From Actinomadura graeca (GTDB lineage: Bacteria > Actinomycetota > Actinomycetes > Streptosporangiales > Streptosporangiaceae): 64,000 bases of DNA. Positions 7,754 to 15,906 of the stretch are shown here, in pieces. The position numbers were made by a program, and so were the translations under genes. The stretch's first letter is position 1, and every line of letters begins with the position of its first letter. The stretch covers positions 7,068,001 through 7,132,000 of the forward strand of contig NZ_CP059572.1 of NCBI RefSeq assembly GCF_019175365.1, given 5' to 3'. The notes beneath the pieces are model-generated. The model saw only the letters and a list, made by a program, of their open reading frames with translations, ran no database searches and was not told the DNA's origin.

Positions 7754-8287
7754 TCAGATCTGGCCTTCGGGCTTCTGCGGGATCGTCGAGCCGATGGGGC
7801 CGCCCAGCTCGATGAGGACGTTCCCCGGCGGGGCGTACTTGGCAGGAACCGTCACCTCGACGTAAGCCTGCCGCGCCACCGCCGTGAAGGTCACGGGACG
7901 GTCGACGGGCTCCCCGAACCAGTCGATCCCGTTGATGGTGACCAGCTGGGACTCGGGACGCAGCGTCGGCGGCCTCGGCACGCCGCAGCGCAGCGCGATG
8001 GCCGGGGACCCCCAGGCGGCCGTCAGCGGCGAGTCGGGGGAGGTGTCCCGCCCGGACTGCCCGTGCACCTTCTCGGGAAGCCGGAGGCCCTGGCACAGCC
8101 GCTCCGTCGCCGCGTCCGGCCTGGGCGGGGGGACCTCCACGGCGGTGTCGCCGCACGCGGCGGGAAGCAGGGCGAGCGCGGCGAGCGCGAGCGCCTTAGA
8201 TATGGACGATCGGGCAGGTGAGGGTGCGTGTGATCCCCTCGACCGACTGGATCTGCGCCACGACGAGCTTGCCCAGCTCGTCCACAT
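7754..8287 (-). CDS. DUF3515 lipoprotein; start codon uncertain
   Basis: Conserved actinobacterial DUF3515 protein of unknown function, normally found between ddl and an Lrp-type gene as here. A lipoprotein-like signal segment (SKALALAALALLPAACGD) precedes the mature domain with RLCQGLRLPEKV, GSPAIALRCGV and NGIDWFGEP. The only in-frame ATG is at 8285-8287, deep inside the upstream Lrp gene, and gives an odd Ser/Arg/Trp-rich 28-residue extension. The signal peptide would begin naturally at ATA 8201-8203, overlapping the end of the upstream gene. No ATG, GTG or TTG lies in between. The start should be treated as unresolved. Confidence 0.75.
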   Translation of the reverse strand: MWTSWASSSWRRSSRSRGSHAPSPARSSISKALALAALALLPAACGDTAVEVPPPRPDAATERLCQGLRLPEKVHGQSGRDTSPDSPLTAAWGSPAIALRCGVPRPPTLRPESQLVTINGIDWFGEPVDRPVTFTAVARQAYVEVTVPAKYAPPGNVLIELGGPIGSTIPQKPEGQI

Positions 8288-8429
8288 TCCGCGCCTCCGC
8301 TCGGACGATCACGTCATAAGGACCCGTGACGTCCTCCGCCAGGGTGACCCCCGTGACATCGGCGATCTCGCCGGCCACCTCGGCCGCCTTGCCGACCTCG
8401 GTCTGGATGAGGATGTAGGCCTGCACCAT
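8196..8429 (-). CDS. Stand-alone Lrp/AsnC ligand-binding (RAM) domain protein
   Basis: 77 residues: only the effector-binding alpha/beta domain of Lrp/AsnC regulators, without the DNA-binding helix-turn-helix. MVQAYILIQTEVGKAAEVA, VTLAEDVTGPYDVIVRAEA and VAQIQSVEGITRTLTC are typical of the fold. Such single-domain proteins form dimers or higher rings and bind small molecules, usually amino acids. The ATG at 8427-8429 has GGGAGGACGTG in front. The stop overlaps the probable start of the DUF3515 gene. Divergent from thiL. Confidence 0.9.
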   Translation of the reverse strand: MVQAYILIQTEVGKAAEVAGEIADVTGVTLAEDVTGPYDVIVRAEARNVDELGKLVVAQIQSVEGITRTLTCPIVHI

Positions 8430-8562
8430 CACGTCCTCCCCGGGCGGAGAATTTGCCGTCGAACGGTCACCGTATCGTGTTACGGGCCCCGGTGGGCGGA
8501 CGGGGTGCCGCATGTGCCCGGCACGGGGCATGGGAGAGCTGAAATGCCAGGAAAAGGGGCCG

Positions 8563-9483
8563 ATGGGGACGATCGGGGAGCTGGGGGAGTTCGGGCTGAT
8601 CGGCCTGCTGACGCGGCGGCTGCCGCGCGGCCCGGACGTCCGGCTCGGCCCCGGCGACGACGCGGCGGTGGTCGCGGCGCCGGACGGCCGCGCCGTCGCC
8701 ACCACCGACCTGCTGGTCGAGGGACGGCACTTCCGCCGTGACTGGTCGGGCCCCTACGACATCGGCCGCAAGGCCGCCGCGCAGAACCTCGCCGACGTGG
8801 TCGCGATGGGCGCCCGGCCGACGGCCCTGCTCGTCGGGTTCGCGGCGCCCCTCACCACCGACGCGGCCTGGGCCGAGGGCCTCTACGACGGGCTCGCCGA
8901 CGAGTGCCGCGCCGCCGGGGCCTCGGTCGCCGGCGGCGACGTCGTCGGAGCCGACGCGATCACCCTCGCGGTCACCGCGCTCGGCGATCTGGGCGGCCGG
9001 CCGCCGCTGACCCGCTCCGGGGCGCGGCCGGGCGACGTCGTCGCCGTCCGTGGCAGGCTCGGCTGGTCCGCCGCCGGTCTGGCGCTCCTGGAAGAGGGGC
9101 GGGACGGGCCCGCCGTCCTGATCGGCGCCCACCGCCGCCCGGAACCCCCGTACGCGGCGGGCGCGGAGGCGCGCGCCGCGGGCGCCACGGCGCTCCTCGA
9201 CGTCAGCGACGGGCTCGTCCAGGACCTCGGGCACATCGCCGCGTCGAGCGGCGTGCGGATCGACCTCGACTCGTCCGCCGTGCCCGTCCCGGACGTCCTC
9301 GGCCCCGGCGGGCTGCGCCACGCCCTCACCGGTGGCGAGGACCACGCATTCGCCGGAACGTTCCCCGCGGAGGCCGTCCTGCCCTCATCCTGGAGTCCGG
9401 TCGGAGTCGTCGCCGAGGGGACGGGAGTGCTGGTGGACGGGCGTGAGCCGGGACGCGGCGGCTGGGATCATTTCCGTGCCTGA
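8563..9483 (+). CDS. thiL: Thiamine-monophosphate kinase
   Basis: Phosphorylates thiamine monophosphate to the diphosphate cofactor. 306 residues from ATG 8563, chosen because the protein then starts MGTIGELGEFGLIGLL like its homologues; upstream in-frame starts at 8512 and 8530 give unlikely extensions. Motifs: GPGDDAAVV and DLLVEGRHFRRDW (metal and substrate site), AQNLADVVAMGA, AGGDVVGAD, LDVSDGLVQDLGHIA and TGGEDHAFAG. thiD lies 0.9 kb downstream, separated by one membrane protein gene. No TPP riboswitch is evident in the 133-bp leader. Confidence 0.93.
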   Translation: MGTIGELGEFGLIGLLTRRLPRGPDVRLGPGDDAAVVAAPDGRAVATTDLLVEGRHFRRDWSGPYDIGRKAAAQNLADVVAMGARPTALLVGFAAPLTTDAAWAEGLYDGLADECRAAGASVAGGDVVGADAITLAVTALGDLGGRPPLTRSGARPGDVVAVRGRLGWSAAGLALLEEGRDGPAVLIGAHRRPEPPYAAGAEARAAGATALLDVSDGLVQDLGHIAASSGVRIDLDSSAVPVPDVLGPGGLRHALTGGEDHAFAGTFPAEAVLPSSWSPVGVVAEGTGVLVDGREPGRGGWDHFRA

Positions 9484-9584
9484 CGGCCCCCATGACGGAC
9501 CGTGTCCGCCGGTGCCCGTTCATGCATCCGGTAGGCATGTCCGGTACTGGTTTGGTATACCTCCTGTGATCGAAGAGGAATGGG

Positions 9585-10358
9585 ATGGGACGACACACCA
9601 AGCTCGGCCAACCGGACGACGAGCCCGCACCGGACGCCCGAGCGCCCGCGGGACCGTTCTTCTCGGCCCCTCCGGGCCCGTCCTACGACGCGTTCTCCGG
9701 CCCGACCGACGACCAGGTGTTCGTGTCACGCTACGAGGCTGTGTCACGCTACGAGACTGAGGACCATATCCCGGACGCCCGCCTCTGGCAGGAGCCCTCC
9801 GCCGAACCCGCCGCCCTCCAGGACCCGCCCTCCGGGAACCGCGCGGCCCGGCTGCTCGCGCTCGTCCCCGTCCCGCTGCTGCCGATCGTCGCGCTCGTCG
9901 TCGCCGTCGGCGTCGTCGCCTATGCGCTCAGCACCCAGCAGATCTCCCTCAACTTCGCCGGCGGCGCCCCCAAGGAGCCCGCGAACGCCCCCCGCGACAG
10001 CCAGGTCTCCCAGCGCGGCCCCGGCCAGCGCGCCAGCCGCGGCGCGGGCCGTCCCGACGGCGTCGTCATCGCCTTCCGGGTCGTCTCCCGCACCCCCCGC
10101 GCGTTCCGGGCGACCGCCACGATCACCAACCAGGGTCAGGCGGCCGTCCCGCAGTGGGCGCTCGCCTTCAAGATCCAGGCCGTGTCGGTACGGGCGGTGA
10201 GCGGCGCCTCCGTCGTCAGGACCGGCGCGCTCGCGTTCGTCCGCGGCCGCACCCAGATCGCCCCCGGCCAGTCCGTGCGGATCGTCTTCACCGCCACCGG
10301 CACGCCCAGGAAGCCGAACTACTGCATCCTGAACCGGCTCGCCTGCACCCTCGTCTGA
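9585..10358 (+). CDS. Single-span membrane protein with CBM2-like external domain
   Basis: 257 residues. Residues 1-85 are acidic, Pro-rich and probably cytoplasmic. One transmembrane helix ([20 protein letters not shown]) follows near residues 88-110, then a roughly 100-residue C-terminal domain. That domain reads [20 protein letters not shown], then [15 protein letters not shown] and a final [13 protein letters not shown], the order of landmarks seen in carbohydrate-binding module family 2 (ITNTG, W, APG..V.I.F, C-terminal Cys). CBM2-like is inference from this pattern. The ribosome binding site is GAAGAGGAATGGG. It sits between thiL and thiD. Confidence 0.7.
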   Translation: MGRHTKLGQPDDEPAPDARAPAGPFFSAPPGPSYDAFSGPTDDQVFVSRYEAVSRYETEDHIPDARLWQEPSAEPAALQDPPSGNRAARLLALVPVPLLPIVALVVAVGVVAYALSTQQISLNFAGGAPKEPANAPRDSQVSQRGPGQRASRGAGRPDGVVIAFRVVSRTPRAFRATATITNQGQAAVPQWALAFKIQAVSVRAVSGASVVRTGALAFVRGRTQIAPGQSVRIVFTATGTPRKPNYCILNRLACTLV

Positions 10359-10388
10359 CGGCCCCCGCGCCGCCCTAGAGTGGACGGC

Positions 10389-11204
10389 ATGACGCAGAAC
10401 CCGCCCGCCGCCGCGCAGGCCCCGCCGCTCGTCCTCACCATCGCGGGCTCGGACTCGGGCGGGGGCGCCGGGATCCAGGCCGACCTGAAGACGATGCTCG
10501 CCCACGGCGTCCACGGGATGAGCGTCATCGCCGCGGTCACCGCGCAGAACTCCCTCGGCGTGCAGGGCTACTGGGAACTGCCGCCCGAGGCGGTGCGCGC
10601 CCAGCTCGACTCGGTGCTGTCCGACATCGGCGTCCACGCGATCAAGACGGGCATGCTGGCCTCCACCGTCCTGGTCGAGACCGTCGCCGAGGCCCTGAGC
10701 GCCTCGGAGGCGCCGTCCGTCGTCGATCCCGTGGGCGTCTCCAAGCACGGCGACTCCCTGCTCGCCCCGGACGCCGTCGACGCCGTACGCGAGGCCCTGC
10801 TGCCCGCCGCGACCGTCGTGACGCCGAACCTGTACGAGGTCGAGCAGCTCACCGGCATCAAGGTGGTGGACGAGGGCGGCCTGCGCGAGGCCGCCGAGGC
10901 CGTCTGGGCGCTCGGCCCACGCTGGGCCCTGATCAAGGGCGGCCACCTGCCCGGGGAGCCCGCCGACCTGCTGTTCGACGGCGAGCGCGAGTACCGCTTC
11001 ACCGCGCCCCGGCACGACAACCGGCACACCCACGGCACCGGCTGCACCCTCGCGTCCGCGATCGCGTCCCGCCTCGCCCTCGGCGAGGACGTCCCCGCGG
11101 CCGTCGGCAAGGCCAAGGAGTACGTCACCGGCGCCATCGCGGCGGGCTTCCCGCTCGGCGCGGGCATCGGCCCCGTCGACCACGCCTGGCGCCACCGCGC
11201 CTGA
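10389..11204 (+). CDS. thiD: Hydroxymethylpyrimidine/phosphomethylpyrimidine kinase
   Basis: Ribokinase-fold enzyme that phosphorylates HMP and HMP-phosphate for thiamine synthesis. 271 residues from ATG 10389; a GTG at 10380 in frame is less likely. Motifs: [20 protein letters not shown] near the N-terminus, [45 protein letters not shown] and [15 protein letters not shown] with the anion hole and catalytic aspartate neighbourhood. Belongs with thiL upstream in thiamine diphosphate production. Confidence 0.95.
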   Translation: MTQNPPAAAQAPPLVLTIAGSDSGGGAGIQADLKTMLAHGVHGMSVIAAVTAQNSLGVQGYWELPPEAVRAQLDSVLSDIGVHAIKTGMLASTVLVETVAEALSASEAPSVVDPVGVSKHGDSLLAPDAVDAVREALLPAATVVTPNLYEVEQLTGIKVVDEGGLREAAEAVWALGPRWALIKGGHLPGEPADLLFDGEREYRFTAPRHDNRHTHGTGCTLASAIASRLALGEDVPAAVGKAKEYVTGAIAAGFPLGAGIGPVDHAWRHRA

Positions 11205-11272
11205 CCCCGGACACGCGAAAACCGGCCCACCGGATCGGACCCGGTGAGCCGGCCGAAGCCTCTCGGCCCCGG

Positions 11273-11467
11273 CTAGACCGTCGGCTTGACGACCTTGCCG
11301 GCCTTGATGCAGGAGGTGCAGGCGTTGATCCGCTTGGTGCTGCCGTTGACGACGGCGCGGACGCGCTGGATGTTGGGGTTCCAGCGGCGCGGGGTGCGGC
11401 GGTGCGAGTGGGAGACGCGCATGCCGAAACCGGGTCCCTTGCCGCAGACGTCGCAGACGGAAGCCAC
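11273..11467 (-). CDS. rpmB: 50S ribosomal protein L28 (zinc-binding type)
   Basis: 64 residues from GTG 11465-11467. The sequence VASVCDVCGKGPGFGMRVSHSHRR followed by RWNPNIQ and INACTSCIKAGKV is L28. Two CxxC pairs (CDVC and CTSC) mark the zinc-containing C+ form; in actinomycetes this form is often paired with a zinc-free paralogue induced under zinc limitation, which is not in this window. Divergent from recG. The DAK-family gene often found between rpmB and recG in related genomes is absent. Confidence 0.95.
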   Translation of the reverse strand: MASVCDVCGKGPGFGMRVSHSHRRTPRRWNPNIQRVRAVVNGSTKRINACTSCIKAGKVVKPTV

Positions 11468-11719
11468 GGGAAACTCCAAGTGGGTGTCGATGCTCTGAAC
11501 CGGAGCGCCACCCGACGCCGTTGAGGGCGAGCCGGGCAGCATGGGCGCTCACTGATCGGCGCCCCGGGACGAGGCGCACGAATCAGAGTAGCCGACCCCG
11601 CACCGCAGAGGCGAATCGGCCCGCCCGCGGTCCCGGCGCCCCGGCGCGGGCAGAAGCGCCGGGCGTCGGTCGCCGGCGTCGAGTGAATCCCGTCCCCGCC
11701 ATGGGCTAGAAAAGACTGC

Positions 11720-13906
11720 GTGGCGAATCTCGACGAGCCGTTGCGCAATGTCCTCGGCGACAAGACGGCCAAGGTGCTGGAGAAGGGCCTCGACCTGAGG
11801 ACGGTAGGCGACCTCGTCCACCACTACCCGCGCCGCTACGCCCACCGCGGGGAGCTGACGCCGCTCAGCGGCCTCCAGGACGGCGAGCACGTCACCGTCA
11901 TGGCCGAGGTCGTGAAGGTCCAGGGCCGCGCCATCACCCGCAGCCCCGGCTACGTGCTGGAGATCACCGTCACCGACGGCACCGGGCAGCTCAAGCTCAG
12001 CTTCTTCGGGCGCAAGGGCTCCTACCGCGCCGAGCGGGAGCTGGCGCCCGGCACCCGCGGCCTGTTCGCCGGGAAGATCAGCACCTATGTGCCGCGCAGC
12101 GGCAACGTCCAGCGGCAGCTCACCCACCCGCAGTACAAGGTGGTCGCCGAGAAGTCCGCCGAGCAGGCCGCGCAGGAGTGGGCGGACGAGATCATCCCGA
12201 TCTACCCGTCCACCAAGGGCCTGGCCATCGAGACGATCGGCACGTCCGTCGGGATGGTGCTGGACCAGCTCGACCTCCCCGCCGACCCGATGCCCGCGCC
12301 GCTGCTCGGCCGCCGGAGGCTGATCGGCCTGCGCGAGGCGTACGAGGGGATCCACCGTCCGGGGTCATGGGAGGAGCTGGGCCGCGCCAAGGCCCGCCTC
12401 AAGTGGGACGAGGCGTTCGTCGTCCAGGTGGCCCTGGCCCAGCGGCGCCTTGCCGCCGCCGCGCTCCCGGCGACGCCGCGGCCCCCCTCGTTCGGCGGCA
12501 TCCTCGCCGAGTTCGACGCGCGCCTGCCCTTCGAGCTCACCGAGGGCCAGCGCCAGGTCGGCGACGAGATAGCCGCCGACCTGGCCCTGGAACACCCGAT
12601 GCACCGGCTCCTCCAGGGCGACGTGGGCGCCGGCAAGACGGTCATCGCGCTGAGGGCCATGCTGCAGGTCGTGGACGGCGGCGGGCAGGCGGCGCTGCTC
12701 GCGCCCACCGAGGTCCTCGCCCAGCAGCACCACCGGTCGATCACGGCCATGCTCGGCGACCTGGCGCAGGCGGGCCAGATCGGCGGCGCCGAGCACGCGA
12801 CGCGGGTCGCGCTGCTGACCGGGTCGCAGGGCGCGAAGGCCCGCAAGGCCGCCCTCCTGGACGCCGCGTCCGGCGGCGCGGGGATCGTCGTCGGCACCCA
12901 TGCGCTGCTGCAGGAGAGCGTGCAGTTCGCCGACCTCGGCCTGGTCGTGGTGGACGAGCAGCACCGCTTCGGCGTCGAGCAGCGGGACGCGCTGCGCGAG
13001 AAGACCGCCGGAGGCCGCCCGCACGTCCTGGTCATGACCGCGACGCCCATCCCGCGGACGGTCGCGATGACCGTGTTCGGCGACCTGGAGACGTCGGTGC
13101 TCGGTCAGCTCCCGGCGGGCCGCTCGGAGATCAGGACGCATGTGGTGCCGCCCGAGCGTCCCGCGTTCCTCGCCCGCACCTGGGAGCGCATCCGGGAGGA
13201 GGCGGCGCAGGGGCGGCAGGTCTACATCGTCTGCCCGCGGATCGGGGAGCAGGAGGGCGACGAGGGCGACTCCTTCGAGCAGGAGGGCGACCGCCGCTCA
13301 CCGCTCGGGATCATGGAACTGCTGCCGAAGCTGGAGGAACTGCTCCACGGGCTGCGCGTCGGCGTCCTGCACGGGAAACTGCACCCGGACGAGAAGGACG
13401 CGGTGATGCGCCGGTTCACCGACCGGGAGCTGGACGTCCTGCTCGCCACCACGGTCATCGAGGTCGGCGTGGACGTGCCGAACGCCACCGTCATGGTGAT
13501 CATGGACGCGGACCGGTTCGGTGTGTCGCAGCTCCACCAGCTGCGCGGCCGGGTCGGCCGCGGGTCCCTGCACGGGCTGTGCCTCCTGGTCACCGACGCC
13601 GAGCCGGGCAGCAAGGCCCGCGAGCGCCTCGACGCGGTCGCCTCCACCACCGACGGCTTCAAGCTGTCGCGCCTCGACCTGGAGCAGCGCAGGGAGGGCG
13701 ACGTGCTGGGCGCCGCGCAGGCCGGCCGCTCGTCCAGCCTCCGGCTCCTCACCCTCCAGCGGGACGAGGACGTGATCCGCGACGCCCGCGACGAGGCGAC
13801 CGCGCTGGTCGGGGACGATCCCGATCTGACCGGCCATCCGGGGCTCGCCACCGTCCTTGACTCCCTGCTCGACGAGGACAGGGCCGACTTCCTGGAAAAG
13901 GGTTAG
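11720..13906 (+). CDS. recG: ATP-dependent DNA helicase RecG
   Basis: Branch-migration helicase for stalled forks and recombination intermediates. 728 residues, full length. An N-terminal wedge (OB-fold) domain includes TVMAEVVKVQGRAITRSPGY; the helicase core has Walker A GDVGAGKTVIALRA near residue 300, DEQHRFGVEQRD as motif II, TATPIPRT as motif III and the C-terminal QLRGRVGRGSLHGLCLL motif VI. GTG start with weak ribosome binding site. The stop is followed within 30 bp by the promoter region of the leader peptide and HEAT-repeat gene. Confidence 0.96.
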   Translation: MANLDEPLRNVLGDKTAKVLEKGLDLRTVGDLVHHYPRRYAHRGELTPLSGLQDGEHVTVMAEVVKVQGRAITRSPGYVLEITVTDGTGQLKLSFFGRKGSYRAERELAPGTRGLFAGKISTYVPRSGNVQRQLTHPQYKVVAEKSAEQAAQEWADEIIPIYPSTKGLAIETIGTSVGMVLDQLDLPADPMPAPLLGRRRLIGLREAYEGIHRPGSWEELGRAKARLKWDEAFVVQVALAQRRLAAAALPATPRPPSFGGILAEFDARLPFELTEGQRQVGDEIAADLALEHPMHRLLQGDVGAGKTVIALRAMLQVVDGGGQAALLAPTEVLAQQHHRSITAMLGDLAQAGQIGGAEHATRVALLTGSQGAKARKAALLDAASGGAGIVVGTHALLQESVQFADLGLVVVDEQHRFGVEQRDALREKTAGGRPHVLVMTATPIPRTVAMTVFGDLETSVLGQLPAGRSEIRTHVVPPERPAFLARTWERIREEAAQGRQVYIVCPRIGEQEGDEGDSFEQEGDRRSPLGIMELLPKLEELLHGLRVGVLHGKLHPDEKDAVMRRFTDRELDVLLATTVIEVGVDVPNATVMVIMDADRFGVSQLHQLRGRVGRGSLHGLCLLVTDAEPGSKARERLDAVASTTDGFKLSRLDLEQRREGDVLGAAQAGRSSSLRLLTLQRDEDVIRDARDEATALVGDDPDLTGHPGLATVLDSLLDEDRADFLEKG

Positions 13907-13936
13907 TCGTGTTCCCGATTTTTCCGACTAATTAAG

Positions 13937-13965
13937 TTGACTTCATCGCCGGGCCGGGTCACGAT
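13937..13965 (+). promoter_or_regulatory. Probable sigma70-type promoter of leader peptide and HEAT-repeat gene
   Basis: TTGACT at 13937-13942 and CACGAT at 13960-13965 are separated by 17 bp. The region just upstream (13924-13942) is AT-rich against the local background and holds a near-palindrome ACTAATTAAGT that overlaps the -35 box and could be an operator. Confidence 0.45.
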
Positions 13966-13971
13966 GGGCGC

Positions 13972-14052
13972 GTGAACCCGAGTGAGGCCCTGACCATGCG
14001 CCTGCACGTCGATCTCCGGCGGCAGGCGAGCGCCCTGTGTTCCCGTCGCTGA
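13972..14052 (+). CDS. Cysteine-type leader peptide
   Basis: 26 residues from GTG 13972, or 18 from ATG 13996 (preceded by GAGTGAGG). The peptide ends MRLHVDLRRQASALCSRR, matching the actinobacterial leader-peptide pattern R-x-HVDL-x-R-x-(A/S)SALC found upstream of sulfur-metabolism genes, where ribosome behaviour at the Cys codon controls downstream expression. Here the Cys codon TGT is at 14038-14040, directly before the 5' arm (14043-14048, CCGTCG) of a hairpin whose other arm is 14072-14077. The downstream gene, 44 bp away, encodes a HEAT-repeat protein and not an obvious sulfur enzyme. Confidence 0.7.
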   Translation: MNPSEALTMRLHVDLRRQASALCSRR

Positions 14053-14095
14053 TCCCGCACTCTTCCGGATCCGACGGCTCACAGGAGGCCGCACC

Positions 14096-15010
14096 ATGAC
14101 GATCACCCAGGGACCCGGGCCGCTCGCCCGCGTCCTCGAACTGCAACGCATCCAGAACCCTGGCCTGGACGACGTGGAGCTGTATCTGCGCGACACCCGG
14201 CCCGAGGTCCGCGCCGCCGCCCTCACGGTGCTCACCGGCGCCGTCCGCAAGGGCAACGCCCCGCGCGGCACCGGCGACACCCTCGCCTGGGCGCTCGCCG
14301 ACGAGCACGAGGACGTCCGCCGCGTCGCCGCCGACGCCCTGCGCGGCCTTCCCGAGCTCTACCTGGGCGACGACGGCGTCGCCGCCCTCCAGCTGGCCGC
14401 CGCCCGCGGCCGCGACCCGTTCGTCCGCGAGACGGCGTCCGACCTGCTGGAGATCCTCGCCCAGGGCGCCGCCGAGCTGTACGCCCAGGGCCTGCAGGAC
14501 GGCGAGCCGCACGTCCGGATCCAGGCCGTCCTCGGCCTGGTCGCCCTGCGCGCCGCCACCCGCGTCGCCGAGGCCGCCGACGACCCGTCCCGCGAGGTCC
14601 GCGTCGCCGTCGCCGAGGGCCTGGCCCGCTTCCCGCTCCCCGCGGGGCTCGCCGCGCTGGAGGCCCTCCTCGCCGACCGCGACCCCGTGGTCCGGATGGC
14701 CGCCCTCGACACCGCGGCGGAGATCGGAGTCCCCGCGCCCCTGGAGGGGCGCGTCATCACCTCCACCGCCCACGCCAGCTGGCAGGTCCGCCGCCGCGCC
14801 GTCCTGGCCCTGGGCACCGCCGACCCCGCCGTGGCGGTGCAGCCGCTCCTGGCCGCCCTGAACGACCGCACAGTGGACGTCCGCCGCGCCGCCGTCCAAG
14901 CCTTGGAACAGTGGGCCGGGGATCACCCCGACGTGGTGACGGCCCTGACAGAAGCCCTCACAGACCCCGACCCAGGCGTCCGCACCCAAGTCCGCTGGGC
15001 GCTGAGCTAA
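14096..15010 (+). CDS. HEAT-repeat protein
   Basis: 304 residues made of about eight tandem helical repeats of 30-35 residues, for example VELYLRDTRPEVRAAALTVL, ADEHEDVRRVAADALRGLPE, ADDPSREVRVAVAEGLARFP and TDPDPGVRTQVRWALS. The D-x-x-x-x-V-R-x-x-A-x-x-x-L signature is typical of HEAT/PBS-lyase-like repeats, which act as protein-binding scaffolds. There is no catalytic residue set, signal peptide or membrane segment. The ATG has CACAGGAGGCCGCACC in front. Control by the preceding cysteine-type leader suggests a link to sulfur or cysteine status; this is inference. Confidence 0.85.
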   Translation: MTITQGPGPLARVLELQRIQNPGLDDVELYLRDTRPEVRAAALTVLTGAVRKGNAPRGTGDTLAWALADEHEDVRRVAADALRGLPELYLGDDGVAALQLAAARGRDPFVRETASDLLEILAQGAAELYAQGLQDGEPHVRIQAVLGLVALRAATRVAEAADDPSREVRVAVAEGLARFPLPAGLAALEALLADRDPVVRMAALDTAAEIGVPAPLEGRVITSTAHASWQVRRRAVLALGTADPAVAVQPLLAALNDRTVDVRRAAVQALEQWAGDHPDVVTALTEALTDPDPGVRTQVRWALS

Positions 15011-15113
15011 CTCGGGGCGACCCCCCAAACCCCCCGGCTGCGCGGCACGGGTCTTCTCCATCGCGCTCGCTGCGGGGCCGGGGTCACGAACTGCGGGTGG
15101 GACCGCTGGGGAG

Positions 15114-15291
15114 CGCAGGTCGCCGGTTTCTGGGCTGGGAAACCGGCGGCCTGCGGTCAGACCGTCAGTGCGGTGAGCTGGGGCACCGACGGTCTGTGAC
15201 CGGATCGCCGGTGACTTGGCTGGGGCACCGGCGCTCCGCGGCCGGGTCGTCGGTGCGCTGAGCTGGGCGCCACCGACGACCCGTCGCCGCG
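15114..15291 (+). repeat. Array of four contiguous large hairpins on a 43-bp period
   Basis: Four stem-loops lie end to end. HP1 15114-15155: 16-bp stem (one T-G wobble), loop 15130-15139. HP2 15155-15201: arms 15158-15166/15188-15196 plus inner GGTG/CACC. HP3 15201-15238: CGCCGGTG/CACCGGCG plus outer CGGA/TCCG. HP4 15237-15291: 13-bp perfect core 15243-15255/15271-15283. Each loop carries GCTGGG, starting at 15134, 15177, 15219 and 15262, so the period is 42-43 bp. Stem sequences differ between units yet stay complementary. A fifth GCTGGGG with a short CGCT/AGCG stem lies at 15105-15116. The array ends 17 bp before rsmD. Not a known element. Confidence 0.85.
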
Positions 15292-15308
15292 GCCGAACCC
15301 GGTAATTT

Positions 15309-15896
15309 GTGAGCGTGACGAGGGTCATCGCGGGGAGTGCGGGCGGGCGGCGGCTGGCCGTGCCTGCGGGACGGGATACGAGGCCGACCAGCGATCGTGC
15401 CAGGGAGGGCTTGTTCTCTACCGTCCTCGCCCTGCTGGGCCCGTTGGACGGGCTTCGGGTCGTCGATCTGTACGCGGGGTCGGGGGCGGTCGGGCTTGAG
15501 GCGCTGTCCCGGGGCGCCGCGCATGCGTTGCTGGTCGAGTCGCATCCGCGGGCGATGAAGGTCGTCCGGCAGAATGCCGAGTCGCTTGGGCTGCCTGGGG
15601 CGGTGCCTTGCGCGGACAGGGTGGAGCGGCTCGTGCGCAGGCCGCCGGACGAGCCGTACGACCTGATCTTCGCCGATCCGCCCTACGCCCATCCGGACGC
15701 GTCCGTCACCGGTCTGCTGGAGGATTTGCGCGACCATGGCTGGGCCGCTCCCGGCGCCCTGGTCGCGGTCGAGCGGGCCGCGCGGGGACCCGCGCTGCGA
15801 TGGCCGGACGGGTACGCCGCAGAACGCGACCGGCGCTACGGCGAGGCCGTCTTCTGGTACGGGCGCGCTACGGGTCAGGTCTCCGCCACGGGGTAG
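15309..15896 (+). CDS. rsmD: 16S rRNA (guanine966-N2)-methyltransferase RsmD
   Basis: SAM-dependent rRNA methyltransferase. 195 residues from GTG 15309. Motifs: RVIAGSAGGRRLAVP and TRPTSDRAREGLFS at the N-terminus, VVDLYAGSGAVGLEALSRGA (SAM-binding motif I) and FADPPYAHP (catalytic DPPY, motif IV). Precedes coaD in most actinomycetes; here a penicillin-binding protein gene is inserted between. Its leader contains the tandem hairpin array. Confidence 0.94.
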   Translation: MSVTRVIAGSAGGRRLAVPAGRDTRPTSDRAREGLFSTVLALLGPLDGLRVVDLYAGSGAVGLEALSRGAAHALLVESHPRAMKVVRQNAESLGLPGAVPCADRVERLVRRPPDEPYDLIFADPPYAHPDASVTGLLEDLRDHGWAAPGALVAVERAARGPALRWPDGYAAERDRRYGEAVFWYGRATGQVSATG

Positions 15897-15906
15897 GGGT
15901 TGGCGC

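Noticed and set aside
8430..8562. TPP riboswitch upstream of thiL or thiD
   Set aside because: The conserved CUGAGA and ACCUGA-type TPP elements are not seen in the leaders of thiL (8430-8562) or thiD (10359-10388).
15121..15283. CRISPR array at the 43-bp periodic hairpins
   Set aside because: There are no constant repeats with unique spacers; the conserved part is a six-base loop core and the variable parts are self-complementary arms. No cas genes nearby.
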